A stretch of 64,000 nt of DNA from Dactylosporangium vinaceum (GCF_019904175.1 NZ_CP061913.1:1860001-1924000); one strand, 5' to 3'. Shown: positions 8,252-18,316, counted from the first letter of the stretch. Translations and numbers: made by a program. The notes: generated by a model from the letters alone, not told the origin.

Positions 8252-9777
8252 GCGATGTTCTTTTCCTCCATGACCATCTCCCACACTGCCGGGAAGTCCG
8301 CGCGGGCGCGGGTCACCGTCGCCCGCTCGCGCTCGAAGAGCCGTCCGGCCGTCACCGCGAGGGCGTGGTCGTCCGGCGCGGCCGCGGCCGCCTCCAGCCA
8401 CGCGTCCCCGGCGATCGCCGCGTCCTGGTGCTCACCCAGCACACCTTGCGCCCGCGCGACCGCCTTGGCCAGCAGGCGCGCCTCGGAGCCCAGCACCGCC
8501 GACACGGCGTCGGCGGCGTAGCGGGCGCGCTTGGCCCGCTTGCGCACCTCGTGCCAGTCGTAGTCGGGCAGGTCCGGGGTCAGCGCACCCGCCCCGACCA
8601 CCTCGTCGTTGCCGTCGACGAGACGCCGCCAGGGCTTGCGCACGATGCCCGCGAGGACATCCTGCGCCGGCTCCCAGGCCAGGGGCGCCAGGCGCGGCTC
8701 CTCGACCGCCGCGACCAGGGCGTCGAGCAGCTTGACGTACCGCCGGGAATGCAATGCCTTGTCCAGGACCCGCAGCGCCGAATCCTGCTGCCGGGCCAGT
8801 GCCGCGTCGATGCGGGCGACCGCGCGCGGGTCGACCGGCGCCAGCGGGTCGGCGGCGGCCGTGCGGAACAGCCGCTCGCGCAGCACCTCCACGTCGCGGG
8901 CGCCTCCGAGCGCGCCGGCCAGCCAGGCCAGCTCCTCGCGCAGCCGGGCCGTCCACCGCGGGTCCAGCAGCGCCTGGAATGTCTGCAGGTCGCTACGCAG
9001 CCGCCGGGTGCCGACCCGCATCTGGTGCACCGGGGTGTCGCCGTTCGGCATCGTCTCGCGCATCCGCGCGAACGGGTCGTGCTTGAGGATCCGTGCGACG
9101 TCGCGCCGGATCGCCTCGATGACCACGTCGCCGGCGTGGGCCGTGCCTGGACGCGCCCGCGCGGCCAGCAGCGGCGCCTCCACCGACCCGAGCGCCTCCA
9201 GGGCCCGGACGTGTTTGGGCACGAACGCGTCCGCGCCGGTCCCCGCCCGTGCCCCCGCCGCCAGCAGCAGCTTCTCGACCTCGTCCAGCACCGCGCGGTC
9301 GCCGTCGACCAGCTCGACCTCGATCTCGCGGAATCGCAGTGCGACGTCGCGCCCGTCGAGCACGCTCACCGAGTCGTCGGCGACCTCGGCCAGCAGCCGC
9401 CCGTCGGCCCCGCTCACCTCGTACACGGTGCGCACCGTGCGCAGCACCGCGGCCGGAGCGAGCGGGCGCCCACGCCGATAGGCCGTGACGAGGTCCAGCA
9501 GCGACGGTGGGACCACACCCGCGCCCTGCGACGGTCGCGAGTACTCGAAGCGCACGCCCGCCCGCGACGACGGCAGCTTCACCGTCCACACTTTGGCCGC
9601 GACGTCGCCCTTGCGGTACCGAAGCGAAATCCCATGACGGGTCAGGAGCCGCTCGGGGGTGTCGTAGTAGGTGGCCCGCAGCGTGACCGGCTCCCGCGCG
9701 CTCACCCGCCCGGCGGCGCCGAGGTCGGGCATGGTGAACCCGTCGCCGGCCAGGTACTTGCGCTCTTCCTCCAGCAT
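8239..9777 (-). CDS. CYTH and CHAD domain protein
   Basis: 512 residues. The N-terminal 200 residues are a CYTH (triphosphate tunnel metalloenzyme) domain opening with the ExExK-type motif EEERKY; later strands show TYYDTPERLL and RYRKGD. Residues about 225-512 are a CHAD domain, a histidine-rich helical domain that binds polyphosphate (HQMRVGTRRLRSDLQTF, HEVRKRAKRARYAADAV, LGEHQDA). CYTH-CHAD fusions are often encoded beside polyphosphate kinases, as here with ppk 28 bp upstream. A role in polyphosphate metabolism or sensing is therefore likely, but the reaction is unknown. Confidence 0.9.
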   Translation of the reverse strand: MLEEERKYLAGDGFTMPDLGAAGRVSAREPVTLRATYYDTPERLLTRHGISLRYRKGDVAAKVWTVKLPSSRAGVRFEYSRPSQGAGVVPPSLLDLVTAYRRGRPLAPAAVLRTVRTVYEVSGADGRLLAEVADDSVSVLDGRDVALRFREIEVELVDGDRAVLDEVEKLLLAAGARAGTGADAFVPKHVRALEALGSVEAPLLAARARPGTAHAGDVVIEAIRRDVARILKHDPFARMRETMPNGDTPVHQMRVGTRRLRSDLQTFQALLDPRWTARLREELAWLAGALGGARDVEVLRERLFRTAAADPLAPVDPRAVARIDAALARQQDSALRVLDKALHSRRYVKLLDALVAAVEEPRLAPLAWEPAQDVLAGIVRKPWRRLVDGNDEVVGAGALTPDLPDYDWHEVRKRAKRARYAADAVSAVLGSEARLLAKAVARAQGVLGEHQDAAIAGDAWLEAAAAAPDDHALAVTAGRLFERERATVTRARADFPAVWEMVMEEKNIAWLR

Positions 9778-9805
9778 CCAGCCACCCTAGAGAGGTCGGC
9801 CCTGA

Positions 9806-12800
9806 TCACTCCACCCGGTCGACGATGCGACGCAGCAGCGCCTCCTGGGGGTTCTTGCCCGGCCGGCGGTGCCACACCCCGCTGCCCGACAGCTCGAACG
9901 CGCCCGTGTCGTCGCTCATCATGAGGCTCAGCACCCGGTGCAGTTCGTCCGTCGAGGCCGGGTCCGTGACCTGGACCAGCGCCTCCACGCGGCGGTCGAG
10001 GTTGCGGTGCATGAGGTCGGCCGAGCCGATCCAGTACTCCGCGCGGGCGCCGTGGCCGAACCGGAAGACCCGCGAGTGCTCCAGGAACCTGCCCAGGACC
10101 GATCGAACCCGGATGTTCTCCGACAGGTCCGGTACGCCCGGGCGCAGCGCGCAGATGCCCCGCACGAGGAGGTCGACGCGCGTGCCCGCGCGGCTCGCCC
10201 GGTACAGCGAGTCGATGATCTCCTCGTCGACCAGCGAGTTGACCTTGATCTGGACGAGCCCGTCCGCGCCGTACGCGACCTCGCGTTCGATCCGCTCGAT
10301 GATGCCGCGGCGGACCCCGTGCGGGGCGACGAGCAGTCGCCGGTACGACGTCTGCCGGCTGTAGCCGGTGAGCACGTTGAACAGGTCGGTCAGGTCGGCG
10401 CCCACCTCGGGGTCGGCCGTGAGCAGCCCGTAGTCCTCGTACAGCCGCGCAGTCTTCGGGTGGTAGTTGCCGGTGCCGATGTGGCAGTAGCGGCGGATGT
10501 GGTTGCCCTCCTGGCGCACGACCAGGGCCGTCTTCGTGTGCGTCTTGAGACCGACGAGCCCGTACACGACGTGGCAGCCCGCCCGCTCCAGCGTCCGCGC
10601 CCAGCCGATGTTCGCCTTCTCATCGAAGCGCGCCTTGACCTCCACGAGCACCACGACCTGCTTGCCGGCCTCGGCCGCGTCCACGAGGGCGTCGACGATG
10701 GGGGAGTCGCCGCTGGTGCGGTACAGGGTCAGCTTGATGGCCAGCACGTTCGGATCGGCCGCGGCCTGCTCGACGAAGCGCTGCACGCTCGTGGAGAACG
10801 AGTGGTACGGGTGGTGCACGAGGATGTCGTGGTCACGCAGCCGCGCGAAGACGCTGCGCGGCGTCTCGCCTTCTGCGAAGTGCGGGTGCGTTGCCGGTAC
10901 GAACGGCGGGTCCTTCAAATCGGGACGGTCGACGCCGTTGTAGACCTCCCACAACGCGGTCAGGTCGAGCCACCCGGGGACCCGCAGCACGTCGTGGGAG
11001 TCCATGTCGAGCTCGCGGACGAGCAGCTCCAGCACGTGGTCCGAGATGGACGCCGCGACCTCCAGGCGCACCGGCGGCCCGAAGCGCCTCCGCGCGAGCT
11101 CGCGCTCGAGTGCCTGCAGCAGGTCCTCGTCGCGATCCTCGTCGAGCTCGACCTCAGCGTTGCGCGTCACCCGGAACAGATGGTGCTCCAGCACCTGCAT
11201 CCCGGAGAACAGCTGGCCGAGGTGTGCCGCGATGAGCTCCTCGACGGGCAGGAAGCGCATGACCCGCGCTCCGTCGCGCGCGGCGTGGAGCGCGAAGAAT
11301 CGCGGCACGTTGTTCGGCACCTTGATCCGCGCGAACAGCTCCGGCCCGCCGTCCTTTTCCCGCACCACGACGGCGAGGTTGAGCGACAGCCCCGAGATGT
11401 ACGGGAACGGGTGCGCCGGGTCGACCGCCAGCGGCGTCAGCACCGGGAAGATCTGCTCGCGGAACGACGCGCGCATCCGCTCGCGCTCGGCCGGGTCCAG
11501 CTCCGCCCAGCGAACAATGTTGATGTTTTCCCGGGCCATCGCCGGCGCGATCTCATCGGCGAACACCCGTGCCTGCCGCGCCATCAGCCCCGACGTGCGC
11601 TCCGCGATCTGTTCGAGCTGCTCCGTCGGCGGCAGGAAGCCCGGCAGCCGCCGTACGGGCAGCCCCGTCTGCAGGCGCCGCTTCAGACCCGCAACCCGCA
11701 CCATGTAGAACTCGTCGAGATTGCTGGCGAAGATCGCGAGGAACTTGGCCCGCTCCAGCAGGGGCGTCGCCGGGTCCTCGGCGAGGGTGAGCACCCGCGC
11801 ATTGAAGTCCAGCCAGGAGAGCTCACGGTTGAGATACCGGTCTTCCGGCAGCGGTTTTTCCTCGTCTTGTACTTCCACAGCGCCCCCTTCCGACCCGAAC
11901 CACTCCGCATCCGCGCCGTCGACCCCACCGGCCCGCTCAGCGGCCGACGACGTCTTGGGGTTACCCAGATCGGCGGCCGGCTGATCCAGCGGCGCGGATG
12001 CGCTCTGACCCGGGCCGGACGCCGTGGCCACCCGCGCGGCCGCGCCGGACGTCGCCTCGGCCTTGGCCGCGCCGGGCGTCGCGCCGACCGCGGGCTTGGC
12101 GGGTGCCGCCTCGGCCTTGACCGTCGCGGACGTCGCCTCGGCTGCGGGCTTGCTGCTCGTGGCCGGGGTCACCGGCTTGCCGTTGGCGGCCGGCCCGGCT
12201 GCCTTCGCGCTGGTGGCCGGGGTCGCGGGCCGGGTCGAGACCGGCGGCGTCGTCGCCGGCTGGCCGTTGGCGCGCGAGGTAGCGGCCGGGCGGGTGGCTT
12301 TGACAGGGCCGGCTGAGGTGGCGGCCTTGGTCCCGGCGGCTCCGGGCGCGGACGCGGTCGGCCCCGCGGGCTCGCTCGACGTCGTGGCCTGCTGTGCGGC
12401 GGGTTGCCGTGCCGGCTGCGACTGCGGCGCGGGCTGCGGTTTCTCGACGGGCTCGGCTTTCTCGACGGGCTCCGGCTCGGTCGCGGCTTCCGGGGCCGGG
12501 TCGGTCTTTTGCACCGGATCAACCTTTTGCACCGGTCTTGCCACCGGCGTGGTCGGGGACTTCTGCGCCGGCACCCGCTCGGATGCCTGCGCGGATTCTG
12601 TCGTGGCCTCGTTCACCGTGACCTCGCTCACCGTGGCTTCGTCGGCCGGCGCCGTGGGCGCGGCCTTTGTGGCTCGACGAGCCCGTGCCGGGGCCCCGCT
12701 CCCACCGGACCTCGTCGTCTTGGGCGGCGCACTCGCCGGTTCGGGCCGCTGGGCGGCACTGCGCGGGCGGCTTCGACCGGTCGTGCTCTCGTCCACCGGA

Positions 12801-12832
12801 TCATCATGGCCTGTTTGTGCTGGTCTGAACAT
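9806..12832 (-). CDS. ppk: polyphosphate kinase 1 with long disordered N-terminal extension
   Basis: 1008 residues, against about 700 for a usual PPK1. The enzyme proper starts near residue 330 ([20 protein letters not shown]). Histidine-containing catalytic motif [10 protein letters not shown] is at 782-791 (first His 784) and is followed by [14 protein letters not shown]1 reversibly transfers the ATP gamma-phosphate to inorganic polyphosphate. The first 330 residues are Ala/Pro/Thr/Lys-rich, with short repeats such as [15 protein letters not shown] and [14 protein letters not shown], and have no recognisable fold. A shorter start inside this segment cannot be excluded, since the upstream site for ATG 12832 is weak. 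Located between a cold-shock-like gene and CYTH-CHAD in one probable operon. Confidence 0.95.
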   Translation of the reverse strand: MFRPAQTGHDDPVDESTTGRSRPRSAAQRPEPASAPPKTTRSGGSGAPARARRATKAAPTAPADEATVSEVTVNEATTESAQASERVPAQKSPTTPVARPVQKVDPVQKTDPAPEAATEPEPVEKAEPVEKPQPAPQSQPARQPAAQQATTSSEPAGPTASAPGAAGTKAATSAGPVKATRPAATSRANGQPATTPPVSTRPATPATSAKAAGPAANGKPVTPATSSKPAAEATSATVKAEAAPAKPAVGATPGAAKAEATSGAAARVATASGPGQSASAPLDQPAADLGNPKTSSAAERAGGVDGADAEWFGSEGGAVEVQDEEKPLPEDRYLNRELSWLDFNARVLTLAEDPATPLLERAKFLAIFASNLDEFYMVRVAGLKRRLQTGLPVRRLPGFLPPTEQLEQIAERTSGLMARQARVFADEIAPAMARENINIVRWAELDPAERERMRASFREQIFPVLTPLAVDPAHPFPYISGLSLNLAVVVREKDGGPELFARIKVPNNVPRFFALHAARDGARVMRFLPVEELIAAHLGQLFSGMQVLEHHLFRVTRNAEVELDEDRDEDLLQALERELARRRFGPPVRLEVAASISDHVLELLVRELDMDSHDVLRVPGWLDLTALWEVYNGVDRPDLKDPPFVPATHPHFAEGETPRSVFARLRDHDILVHHPYHSFSTSVQRFVEQAAADPNVLAIKLTLYRTSGDSPIVDALVDAAEAGKQVVVLVEVKARFDEKANIGWARTLERAGCHVVYGLVGLKTHTKTALVVRQEGNHIRRYCHIGTGNYHPKTARLYEDYGLLTADPEVGADLTDLFNVLTGYSRQTSYRRLLVAPHGVRRGIIERIEREVAYGADGLVQIKVNSLVDEEIIDSLYRASRAGTRVDLLVRGICALRPGVPDLSENIRVRSVLGRFLEHSRVFRFGHGARAEYWIGSADLMHRNLDRRVEALVQVTDPASTDELHRVLSLMMSDDTGAFELSGSGVWHRRPGKNPQEALLRRIVDRVE

Positions 12833-12853
12833 GAACTTCCCGCTGCTTGGCCG

Positions 12854-13051
12854 CTACGGAAAGGTGGGCAGAGTGACCTTCGTGATCGTCCCCACGTCGT
12901 CGTGGTCGAGCCGGACCCGCTGACCGAGCCGCAGGTGGCGCAGCCCTGACGCATCGAACGCCGCCGCCGGGAAGGCCACCTCGACTCCATCGTCGAGCAG
13001 CACCGTCCCGGTGCGACTCCCGTCATCGAACGTCGCGACCGTGCCCTGCAT
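12854..13051 (-). CDS. small cold-shock-like beta-barrel protein
   Basis: 65 residues starting MQGTVATFDDGSRTGTVLLDDG. The pattern G-T-V-x-x-F, an acidic loop, then G-x-V-L-L-D-D-G and later GQRVRL matches the short cold-shock/S1-like beta barrels conserved beside ppk or cofC in actinobacteria. The canonical RNA-binding motifs KGFGFI and VFVH are absent, so nucleic-acid binding is uncertain. A GTG nine bases upstream (13060) is an alternative start. It lies 5 bp after cofC and 21 bp before ppk. Confidence 0.75.
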   Translation of the reverse strand: MQGTVATFDDGSRTGTVLLDDGVEVAFPAAAFDASGLRHLRLGQRVRLDHDDVGTITKVTLPTFP

Positions 13052-13056
13052 ACCGA

Positions 13057-13854
13057 TCACGCTACCGTGCAGAGCACCTGTCCGGTATGTGCGCCGAGTC
13101 CCAGCCGCGCCGCGGCGTCGAGATCGGCCGCGGTGTCCACGTCCCGCCGAAGGCTGGGCCAGTCACCGTCGAGCCGCACCGCGCCCGAGCGCTGATGCGC
13201 CGCCGCCGAGCCGGGCCCGAACTGGGGCGCGAGGGCCTCACCGGCGGGCGCGGCGAGCAGTACCGTGCCGGTGCCCTCCAGGTCCGGCACGAACGCGCGC
13301 CGCCCGGCCCGCGCGGCCGCGACCAGGGCGGCCTCCAGGTCTTCGGGGCGCATGGCGGGCAGGTCAGCGGTCAACGCCACCACCGCGACGCCGACTCCGC
13401 GCGACGTCTCAACGCCTCCACCCGACGGCCCCGCGCCACCGGGCGATGCCTCTGCTCCTCCGCGCCGGGCGCCGGCTGTCTCGGGATCCGGTGCGTCCGC
13501 GCGTCCGCGCGGATCGACGGCCTGCCCAGCGGCCAGGGCACCATAGGTCAGCGCGGCGTTGAGACCGGCCGCGGGTGTGTCAGGCAGGCACGATGCGCCC
13601 AGTTCGGTCAGCTCTGCGCACACCGCCGGGTCGTCGCAGACGACCACGACGCGGGCGACCGCGCGGCAGGCGAGCGCGGCGGCTACCGTGTCGCGTGCCA
13701 TGGCCAGGACCAGATCGGGGTGCACGGCCTCGGGCACCGCGCCGCGCAAACGCGTCTTGGCCGCCGGCAGCGGCTTGACCGGGACCACCGCCACCCAGGC
13801 GGCCGTCGGCTCGGGCGCCGTCGGCTGGGTCGTCGACTGGCCGTGGCAGTGCAT
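13057..13854 (-). CDS. cofC: 2-phospho-L-lactate/phosphoenolpyruvate guanylyltransferase (F420 biosynthesis)
   Basis: 265 residues from ATG 13854, with GGATGG as ribosome binding site. It belongs to the CofC/FbiD family, which couples GTP to 2-phospholactate or phosphoenolpyruvate in the first dedicated step to coenzyme F420. The nucleotide-binding stretch VAVVPVKPLPAAKTRLRG opens the domain, and VALTADLPAMRPEDLEAAL carries the metal-binding acidic residues. Between them about 45 residues (ADAPDPETAGARRGGAEAS and on) of Gly/Ala/Arg-rich sequence interrupt the fold where relatives have a short loop. This insert contains the genome's GCGTCCGCGCG word. It is probably the first gene of the cofC-ppk-CHAD-mutT1 cluster, divergent from plsC. 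Confidence 0.88.
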   Translation of the reverse strand: MHCHGQSTTQPTAPEPTAAWVAVVPVKPLPAAKTRLRGAVPEAVHPDLVLAMARDTVAAALACRAVARVVVVCDDPAVCAELTELGASCLPDTPAAGLNAALTYGALAAGQAVDPRGRADAPDPETAGARRGGAEASPGGAGPSGGGVETSRGVGVAVVALTADLPAMRPEDLEAALVAAARAGRRAFVPDLEGTGTVLLAAPAGEALAPQFGPGSAAAHQRSGAVRLDGDWPSLRRDVDTAADLDAAARLGLGAHTGQVLCTVA

Positions 13855-13927
13855 GAGCCATCCTGACACGGCCACCGGGCGCCCGGCAGTGGCATGATTC
13901 GCAGCAGAACCGTGAGGGGAGGGTGAG

Positions 13928-14656
13928 ATGGTGCGCCGGAGGCTCGGCTTTTGGCGGCGTTTCGCCGTCATGACCGTCAAACCCATGATCAGGGTGCTGA
14001 CCCGCCGCACCTGGCGCGGGATGGAGCACATCCCGGCCGAGGGCGGGGTGATCATCGTGGTGAACCACATCTCTCACGCCGATCCACTGGCCGTCGCGCA
14101 CTACATCTACGACGCCGGACGGTGGCCGTCGTTCCTGGCCAAGTCCGGCCTGTTCGAGGTGCCGGTGCTCGGCTACCTGCTGAAAGAGGTCCACCAGATC
14201 CCGGTACGCCGCGGCACCACCGACGCCGTCAAGGCACTCGAGGCCGCGCGGGCTGGCGTGCGGGCGGGCGAGGCAGTGGTCATCTACCCCGAGGGCACCA
14301 CGACGCGCGAGCCCGACCTGTGGCCGATGCGCGGCAAGACCGGCGCGGCACGGCTGTGGCTGGACACCCGGGCGCCGATGATCCCGATCGTCATGTGGGG
14401 CCCGGAGGAGATCTACGACCCGCGTTCGAAGAAGCTCAAGCTGTTCCCGCGGGCCCAGGTGACGATCGTGAGCGGCGAGCCCCTGGACCTCTCGGCCTGG
14501 GCCGACGCTCAGCCGACGGCGCAGGTCCTCAACGAGATCACCGAGCACATCATGCTGCACCTGCGCGACATGCTCGTCGAGATTCGCGGCGGCAGCGCGC
14601 CGCCGCTGTGGACGCCGAAGCGGCCCGTCCAGCGACCCGAAGAGCAGGCGGCATGA
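13928..14656 (+). CDS. plsC: 1-acyl-sn-glycerol-3-phosphate acyltransferase
   Basis: 242 residues. Motif I is NHISHAD (catalytic His and Asp) and motif III is YPEGTTTRE, both standard for the PlsC family, which acylates lysophosphatidic acid to phosphatidic acid at the membrane. The N-terminus is basic and hydrophobic, consistent with membrane association. GAGGGGAGG precedes the ATG. It overlaps gpsA by four bases (ATGA), so the acyltransferase and the enzyme supplying its glycerol-3-phosphate backbone are translated together. Confidence 0.93.
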   Translation: MVRRRLGFWRRFAVMTVKPMIRVLTRRTWRGMEHIPAEGGVIIVVNHISHADPLAVAHYIYDAGRWPSFLAKSGLFEVPVLGYLLKEVHQIPVRRGTTDAVKALEAARAGVRAGEAVVIYPEGTTTREPDLWPMRGKTGAARLWLDTRAPMIPIVMWGPEEIYDPRSKKLKLFPRAQVTIVSGEPLDLSAWADAQPTAQVLNEITEHIMLHLRDMLVEIRGGSAPPLWTPKRPVQRPEEQAA

Positions 14657-15687
14657 GCATCCAGCGCGCGGCCGTCCTGGGGTCGGGTTCGTGGGGTACG
14701 GCGTTCGCCAAGGTCCTCGCCGACGCCGGCACGCCTTCCGTCACGGTGTGGTCCCGGCGCCCCGAGCTCGCGGCCGCCATCCGCGACGAGCATCACAACC
14801 CCGACTACCTGCCCGCCATGTGGCTCCCGGACGCGGTCACGGCCACCTCCGACGCGTTCGAGGCGATCGACGGGGCCGACCTCGTGGTCCTGGCCGTGCC
14901 GTCACAGACCCTCCGCGCCAACCTGACCGCCTGGAACGGCGCGATCGGCGCGGACGCGACGCTCGTGAGCCTCATGAAGGGCATCGAGCTCGACACCCTC
15001 AAGCGGATGAGCGAGGTAATCGTCGAGGTCGCCGACGTCGAGCCGGACCGGGTCGCCGTCGTCACCGGCCCCAACCTCGCCCCGGAAATCGCCGCCGAGC
15101 AGATCGCCGGCACCGTCGTGGCCTGCCGGGACATCGGCCGCGCGGAGCTCGTCCAGCGGGCGATCAGCACGCGCTACCTGCGGCCGTACACCAACGACGA
15201 CGTCGTCGGCTGCGAGCTGGGCGGGGCCGTCAAGAACGCGATCGCGCTGGCCTACGGCATGGCCTCCGCGCTCGGCTTCGGCGACAACACCAAGGCCACC
15301 CTGATCACCCGGGGTCTGGCCGAGACCGCCCGCCTGGGCGCGGCCCTGGGCGCCAACCCGATGACCTTCGCGGGCCTGGCCGGCCTGGGCGACCTCATCG
15401 CGACGTGCTCGTCTCCGCTGTCGCGCAACCGCTCGTTCGGCGAGCGCCTGGGCCGCGGCGAGACCCTGGAACAGGCCCAGGCCGCGACCCGCCAGACCGC
15501 GGAGGGCGTGAAGAGCTGCCTATCGATCCGTGATCTGGCCCACAGCGTCGGCGTCGAGATGCCCATCACCGAGCAGGTCGAGCAGGTCTGTCACGAGGGC
15601 GTGGACCCCTTGAAGGCCCTGGCCGCCCTGATGGCCCGGGAGACGAAGCCGGAGCGCCCGGGCGTTCCGTCGTCGACCGGTCAGTGA
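14653..15687 (+). CDS. gpsA: NAD(P)-dependent glycerol-3-phosphate dehydrogenase
   Basis: 344 residues, making sn-glycerol-3-phosphate from dihydroxyacetone phosphate for phospholipids. The Rossmann motif [17 protein letters not shown] is at residues 7-23. The catalytic lysine lies in [13 protein letters not shown], and [17 protein letters not shown] is the C-terminal family signature. The start ATG overlaps the plsC stop as ATGA. Length and ends fit the family. Confidence 0.96.
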   Translation: MSIQRAAVLGSGSWGTAFAKVLADAGTPSVTVWSRRPELAAAIRDEHHNPDYLPAMWLPDAVTATSDAFEAIDGADLVVLAVPSQTLRANLTAWNGAIGADATLVSLMKGIELDTLKRMSEVIVEVADVEPDRVAVVTGPNLAPEIAAEQIAGTVVACRDIGRAELVQRAISTRYLRPYTNDDVVGCELGGAVKNAIALAYGMASALGFGDNTKATLITRGLAETARLGAALGANPMTFAGLAGLGDLIATCSSPLSRNRSFGERLGRGETLEQAQAATRQTAEGVKSCLSIRDLAHSVGVEMPITEQVEQVCHEGVDPLKALAALMARETKPERPGVPSSTGQ

Positions 15688-15775
15688 TCGCTCGGGCGAC
15701 CGCGCGGGAAGCGAGGCGCCCGCGCGGGACCGGGTCGCGTCCGCGCGTGGGTGACGTGGTTGAGGAGACAGCAGT

Positions 15776-17245
15776 ATGAGTGCAGGTAGCGGCGAGCTTT
15801 TCGGCGCCGACGACGCTTCCGCGCCCGCGAACATGGCGCGCGTAGATGAGGCGCCCGCGGACGAGGCGCCCGCGGACGAGGCGCCCGCGGACGAGGCGCC
15901 CGCGGACGAGGCGCCCGCGGACGAGACGCCCGCGGACGAGACGCCCGCGGACGTGGCGCCTGCGAGCGAGGCGCCTGCGGACGTGGCGCCCGCGAGCGAG
16001 GTGGGCGGGGAAACGACACACGCGAACGGAGCGCGCGGAGGCGAGGCGGACGGGAGCGGCGCGCGCGGAGCCGGGGCGCCCGCGGACGGCACGGGCGGCG
16101 ACGGGGCGCGCGGGAGTGGAACGCGCGGAGACGGGACGCGCGGGGACGGGACGCGGGTTGTGCACGCTGGAGTGCCGGCGGCCGTAGCGGGGGAGCCGTT
16201 CCTGCCGTCGCCGGTGTTCGGGGCGCCCTATCACCTCGATCCGGTCGCGGGCCCCCAGGCCGGCGTGAACGGGTACGGGCGGACGGACAACCCGACGTAC
16301 CGGAGCCTGGAGCAGGCCATCGGCGAGCTCGAAGGCGGCGAGTGCGTCGTCTTCGCGTCCGGGATGGCGGCGATCTCGGCGGTACTGCTCTCCACCCTGC
16401 GCGCGGGTGACACCGTTGTGCTGCCCTCCGACGGATACTTCCTGACCCGGGCCTTCGCGACCGAGCACCTGCCCGCACGTGGAGTCGAGGTGCGGACGAT
16501 GCCGACGCCGGGGCCGTACCCGGCGCTCGATGACGTGCGGCTCCTGCTCCTCGAGACCCCCTCGAACCCCGGGCTCGACGTGTGCGACATCGCCGACCTC
16601 GCCGCGCGGACGCGTGCCGGCGGCGGTCTGGTCGCGGTCGACAACACCACCCCCACACCGCTCGGGCAGCGACCGCTCGACCTCGGGGCAGACTTCTCGG
16701 TCGCCTCGGCCACCAAGGCGCTGACAGGCCACTCGGACATGCTGCTCGGCTACGTCTGCGCCCGCGACCCGGAGCTCATCGCGGCCATCCGCACCTGGCG
16801 CGGCCGGACCGGCGGCATCCCGGGAGCGTTCGAGGCGTGGCTGGCCCACCGGTCGCTCGGGACGCTCGACCTGCGCCTGGCCCGGCAGACGGCCAACGCG
16901 GCAGCCGCGGCCGAGCTGCTGGCCGGCCACCCCGCGGTCGCGTCCGTGCGCTGGCCCGGGCGGGCGGGCGACCCCGCGTACGCGGCCGCGGCCCGGCAGA
17001 TGCGCCGCATCCCGGGCGTCGTGACGTTCGTGCTGGCCGACAAGGCGGCGGTGGACCGCTTCCTGACCACCTCCGACCTGGTGTTCGCGGCGACGTCGTT
17101 CGGCGGCCTGCACTCCTCGGCCGATCGGCGGGCCCAGTGGGGCGACGACGCGCCCGAGGGCCTGGTCCGCCTCTCGTGCGGCGTCGAGGACACCGAAGAC
17201 CTGATCGCGGACGTGCGCCGCGCTCTGGACGCCGCAATTGCCTGA
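15776..17245 (+). CDS. cystathionine gamma-lyase-like PLP enzyme with repeat-derived N-terminus
   Basis: 489 residues. The enzyme begins near residue 117 (GTRVVHAGVPAAVAGEPFLPSP) and has the fold-type I Cys/Met-metabolism motifs NPTYRSLEQAIGELEGG, YGRTDNPTYR and SVASATKALTGHSDM, with PLP lysine at position 314. Related enzymes cleave cystathionine or homocysteine-like substrates; the exact substrate cannot be read here. The first 116 residues are low complexity: seven in-frame copies of EAPAD (15 bp), then ASEAPADVAPASE and GARGDGTRGDGTR-like runs. The ribosome binding site GAGGAG just before ATG 15776 indicates that this extension really is translated. It stands alone, followed by a hairpin. 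Confidence 0.88.
   Translation: MSAGSGELFGADDASAPANMARVDEAPADEAPADEAPADEAPADEAPADETPADETPADVAPASEAPADVAPASEVGGETTHANGARGGEADGSGARGAGAPADGTGGDGARGSGTRGDGTRGDGTRVVHAGVPAAVAGEPFLPSPVFGAPYHLDPVAGPQAGVNGYGRTDNPTYRSLEQAIGELEGGECVVFASGMAAISAVLLSTLRAGDTVVLPSDGYFLTRAFATEHLPARGVEVRTMPTPGPYPALDDVRLLLLETPSNPGLDVCDIADLAARTRAGGGLVAVDNTTPTPLGQRPLDLGADFSVASATKALTGHSDMLLGYVCARDPELIAAIRTWRGRTGGIPGAFEAWLAHRSLGTLDLRLARQTANAAAAAELLAGHPAVASVRWPGRAGDPAYAAAARQMRRIPGVVTFVLADKAAVDRFLTTSDLVFAATSFGGLHSSADRRAQWGDDAPEGLVRLSCGVEDTEDLIADVRRALDAAIA
15848..15952 (+). repeat. in-frame 15-bp tandem repeat in the PLP enzyme gene
   Basis: Seven copies of GAG(G/A)CGCCCGCGGAC, reading Glu-(Ala/Thr)-Pro-Ala-Asp. The last two copies have one substitution, and degenerate copies continue to about 15997. 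Unlike the arrays in spacers, its period is a multiple of 3, so the frame is kept. Confidence 0.95.
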
Positions 17246-17275
17246 CCGCCGCCGCGCGGATGCGTGACGGCGGTC
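17244..17275 (+). terminator. hairpin after the PLP enzyme gene
   Basis: GACCGCCG (17244-17251) pairs with CGGCGGTC (17268-17275) around a 16-base loop. It overlaps the stop codon. No T-run follows, as is usual at high GC. Confidence 0.5.
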
Positions 17276-17471
17276 CCGGCGATGGCGCGGCCGTCGCGCG
17301 AAGCCGGCGATGACCACGCGCCCCGCTGCGGCAGCGTCTGGCGGATGGCGGGCACTCCCATGGCGAGGACCGCCCCGGCCAAGCGTGGTCGCGGCCGGGG
17401 CAGTGGTGCGCGCGGGAGCGGTGGCGCAGGCGGCCGGCGCGGGCGAGGCGAGGGCTGGGCGGTGGCCCGGG

Positions 17472-18002
17472 TCAGCAGTGCAGGTCGCCGGTCGGGGCGG
17501 TCGGGACCGTCGCCACGATGGTCGGTGAAAGATTCACCAGCCAGGACCCGTCGGCGGCCTTCGGGACGACGACGCTCAGCGGCACCTGGCGGTCGATCGT
17601 GTGCCAGACGGTGCGCCCGGACTGCTCTTCCGGATACCAGCAGACGTCCGACAGCCCCAGAAGCTGCGCATCCGCGGGCACGGACGGTGCCGGGCCGCCG
17701 CAGGACAGGACAATCGGTGGGTCGCCGAACGCCGCGTTCTGCTCGCCGCCCGCCGTCACCTGGCGGCGGTGCAGGCCGCCGAGCTCCTGGGGCAGCCGAG
17801 CGACCAGGGCCCGGCACACCGCGGCCGGAGTGGGGGCGAGCTGAGGGGCTTCCGCGGGTACCGGCGAAGAGTCCGGACTTGAAGGGAAGCCGCCCAGCAC
17901 CCAGAAGGATGCGATGCCGACCACCAGCGCGATGGGTATCGCCGCGAAGGTTGCGATCCTGGCCGGACTGGGGGCCGGGCGCGCGGGCGCGTTCGCGGGC
18001 AT
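17472..18002 (-). CDS. DUF3515 membrane-anchored protein
   Basis: 176 residues. A short basic/proline N-terminus is followed by a signal-anchor helix at about 17-38 (ATFAAIPIALVVGIASFWVL), so the rest faces outside. The domain has four conserved cysteines, in AVCRALVARLP, VLSCGGPAP, DVCWYPE and the C-terminal LHC, and the phrase WHTIDRQVPLSVVVP, matching DUF3515, a family of unknown function usually encoded next to thiL in actinobacteria. The upstream ribosome binding site is weak. Convergent with the PLP enzyme; the AsnC-like gene lies upstream on the same strand. Confidence 0.82.
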   Translation of the reverse strand: MPANAPARPAPSPARIATFAAIPIALVVGIASFWVLGGFPSSPDSSPVPAEAPQLAPTPAAVCRALVARLPQELGGLHRRQVTAGGEQNAAFGDPPIVLSCGGPAPSVPADAQLLGLSDVCWYPEEQSGRTVWHTIDRQVPLSVVVPKAADGSWLVNLSPTIVATVPTAPTGDLHC

Positions 18003-18082
18003 CAGGCAGGCGCCGTCACGAGAGCGCTGTCACTGACGCACCAGCACGGGACCGCCATCACGGTGGCCGAGCGTAGTGGGCG

Positions 18083-18316
18083 CTACAAGTGCACCACCGA
18101 GCAGGTGACGGTGCGTGTGATGCCGGGCACCAGCTGGACCTTGGACACGATGAGCTGGCCCAGCTCGTCGATGCTGCGGGCCTCGGTGAGGACCACGACG
18201 TCGTACGGGCCCGTGACCGCGTCGACGCGCACCACACCGTGCAGGCCTTGGATGGCCGTGGCCACATCGCGGGCCTTGCCGACCTCTGTTTGGATCAGGA
18301 TGTATGCCTGTACCAC
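18083..18316 (-). CDS. stand-alone Lrp/AsnC ligand-binding domain protein
   Basis: 77 residues from GTG 18316, preceded by GGAGGGAG. The sequence VQAYILIQTEVGKARDVATA is the start of an AsnC effector (RAM) domain, and no helix-turn-helix is present. Such single-domain proteins (about 78 residues) sit beside thiL throughout actinobacteria. They probably assemble into amino-acid-binding oligomers and act without binding DNA themselves. It is divergent from thiL, with 143 bp between the two start codons. Confidence 0.88.
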   Translation of the reverse strand: MVQAYILIQTEVGKARDVATAIQGLHGVVRVDAVTGPYDVVVLTEARSIDELGQLIVSKVQLVPGITRTVTCSVVHL

